This document shows, piece by piece, positions 63,727 through 64,000 of a DNA stretch of 64,000 nt. Origin of the DNA: Pedobacter sp. Leaf250 (GTDB lineage Bacteria > Bacteroidota > Bacteroidia > Sphingobacteriales > Sphingobacteriaceae); assembly GCF_920984735.1 (NCBI RefSeq), contig NZ_CAKLBU010000015.1, positions 55,823 through 119,822 on the forward strand, written 5' to 3'. Made by a program: the position numbers and the translations under genes. The notes below the pieces were generated by a model. The model made no database searches and was not told where the DNA came from. It saw only the letters and a list, made by a program, of their open reading frames with translations. Every line of letters begins with the position of its first letter. Positions within the stretch are counted from its first letter, which is position 1.

Positions 63727-64000
63727 ATGGAAAGATGTTGTGGTCTTGATGTACATAAAGATAGTGTTTTTATGTGCATTTTAACAGAAACAGGCGAAAA
63801 GATAGAGGAAGTATTCGGTACTTTGACTCCGGAACTTGATCGGCTTCGCGATACTCTTTTAGGTTGTCACGTTTTAGAGGTCGCCATGGAAAGCACGAGT
63901 ATTTATTGGATTCCGATCTGGCGCATACTGGACACTGATTTTGATGTCAAGCTTGTCAATCCCTATTTCATTAGGCAGCTTCCAGGCAGGAAAACCGATG
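63727..64000 (+). mobile_element. IS110-family transposase, 5' part
   Basis: The first 91 codons of an IS110-family DEDD recombinase. The N-terminal CCGLDVHKDSVFMCIL contains the first catalytic Asp, followed by VAMESTSIYW with the Glu, and then VKLVNPYFIRQLPGRKTD, the start of the RuvC-like core. The gene runs off the end of the window. At most 110 bp of non-coding DNA separate its ATG from the stop codon of the preceding gene. The exact left end of the element cannot be fixed without the other end. Confidence 0.92.

Overview
The window comes from an AT-rich genome of the phylum Bacteroidota, most likely Sphingobacteriaceae and close to Pedobacter. Evidence: a SusC/FecR/ECF-sigma trio, outer-membrane beta-barrel proteins with carboxypeptidase-like N-domains, IPExxxVDY and four-helix copper proteins, a b558-type succinate dehydrogenase, LytTR two-component pairs, and many TAnnTTTG -7 boxes without Shine-Dalgarno sequences.

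Layout. 1-4.5 kb: the 5' part of a SusC-type TonB-dependent transporter gene with its FecR-like anti-sigma factor and ECF sigma factor. 4.6-12.3 kb: an ArsR-type regulator with an old-yellow-enzyme reductase, pirin, a small acetyltransferase, a HIT protein, GreA, an M1 metallopeptidase, OsmC and a 2-hydroxyacid dehydrogenase. 12.5-18 kb: two paralogous outer-membrane beta-barrel proteins and a NUDIX hydrolase. 18.1-19.4 kb: a palindrome-rich tandem repeat array beside an IS200-like (REP-associated type) transposase. 19.4-26.4 kb: an acyltransferase, a LytS/LytTR pair divergent from a small membrane peptide plus ABC exporter, an M28 peptidase and a solo LuxR-type regulator. 26.7-29.1 kb: an uncharacterised four-gene operon (protein with a Cys tail, 7-TM protein, histidine kinase, response regulator). 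29.2-33.8 kb: BlaI and M56/BlaR1 followed by three secreted proteins that reuse TonB C-terminal and receptor-plug-like modules. 34.2-37.7 kb: sdhCAB. 38-40 kb: two frameshifted genes around a cold-shock gene. 40-42.6 kb: a second LytS/LytTR pair. 42.9-52.3 kb: a copper-binding protein, a Do-type protease, dapF and a tripartite RND efflux operon. 52.5-60.3 kb: nadD, gmk, yicC, rnc, fabF, acpP and pyk. 60.4-64 kb: tRNA-Ser(GGA), an S9 peptidase, a carboxypeptidase-like-domain protein and the start of an IS110-family transposase.

The most unusual signal is non-coding. At least nine intergenic spacers are built from degenerate 7-bp words kept in strict heptad phase. The word differs from spacer to spacer, and the series often turns into its reverse complement to form a hairpin. 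Other non-coding candidates are an antisense RNA between the FecR-like and SusC genes, a terminator-like hairpin in the greA leader, an operator overlapping an apparently leaderless ArsR promoter, LytTR-like direct repeats before the peptide-ABC operon, and a 16-bp palindrome upstream of the efflux operon.
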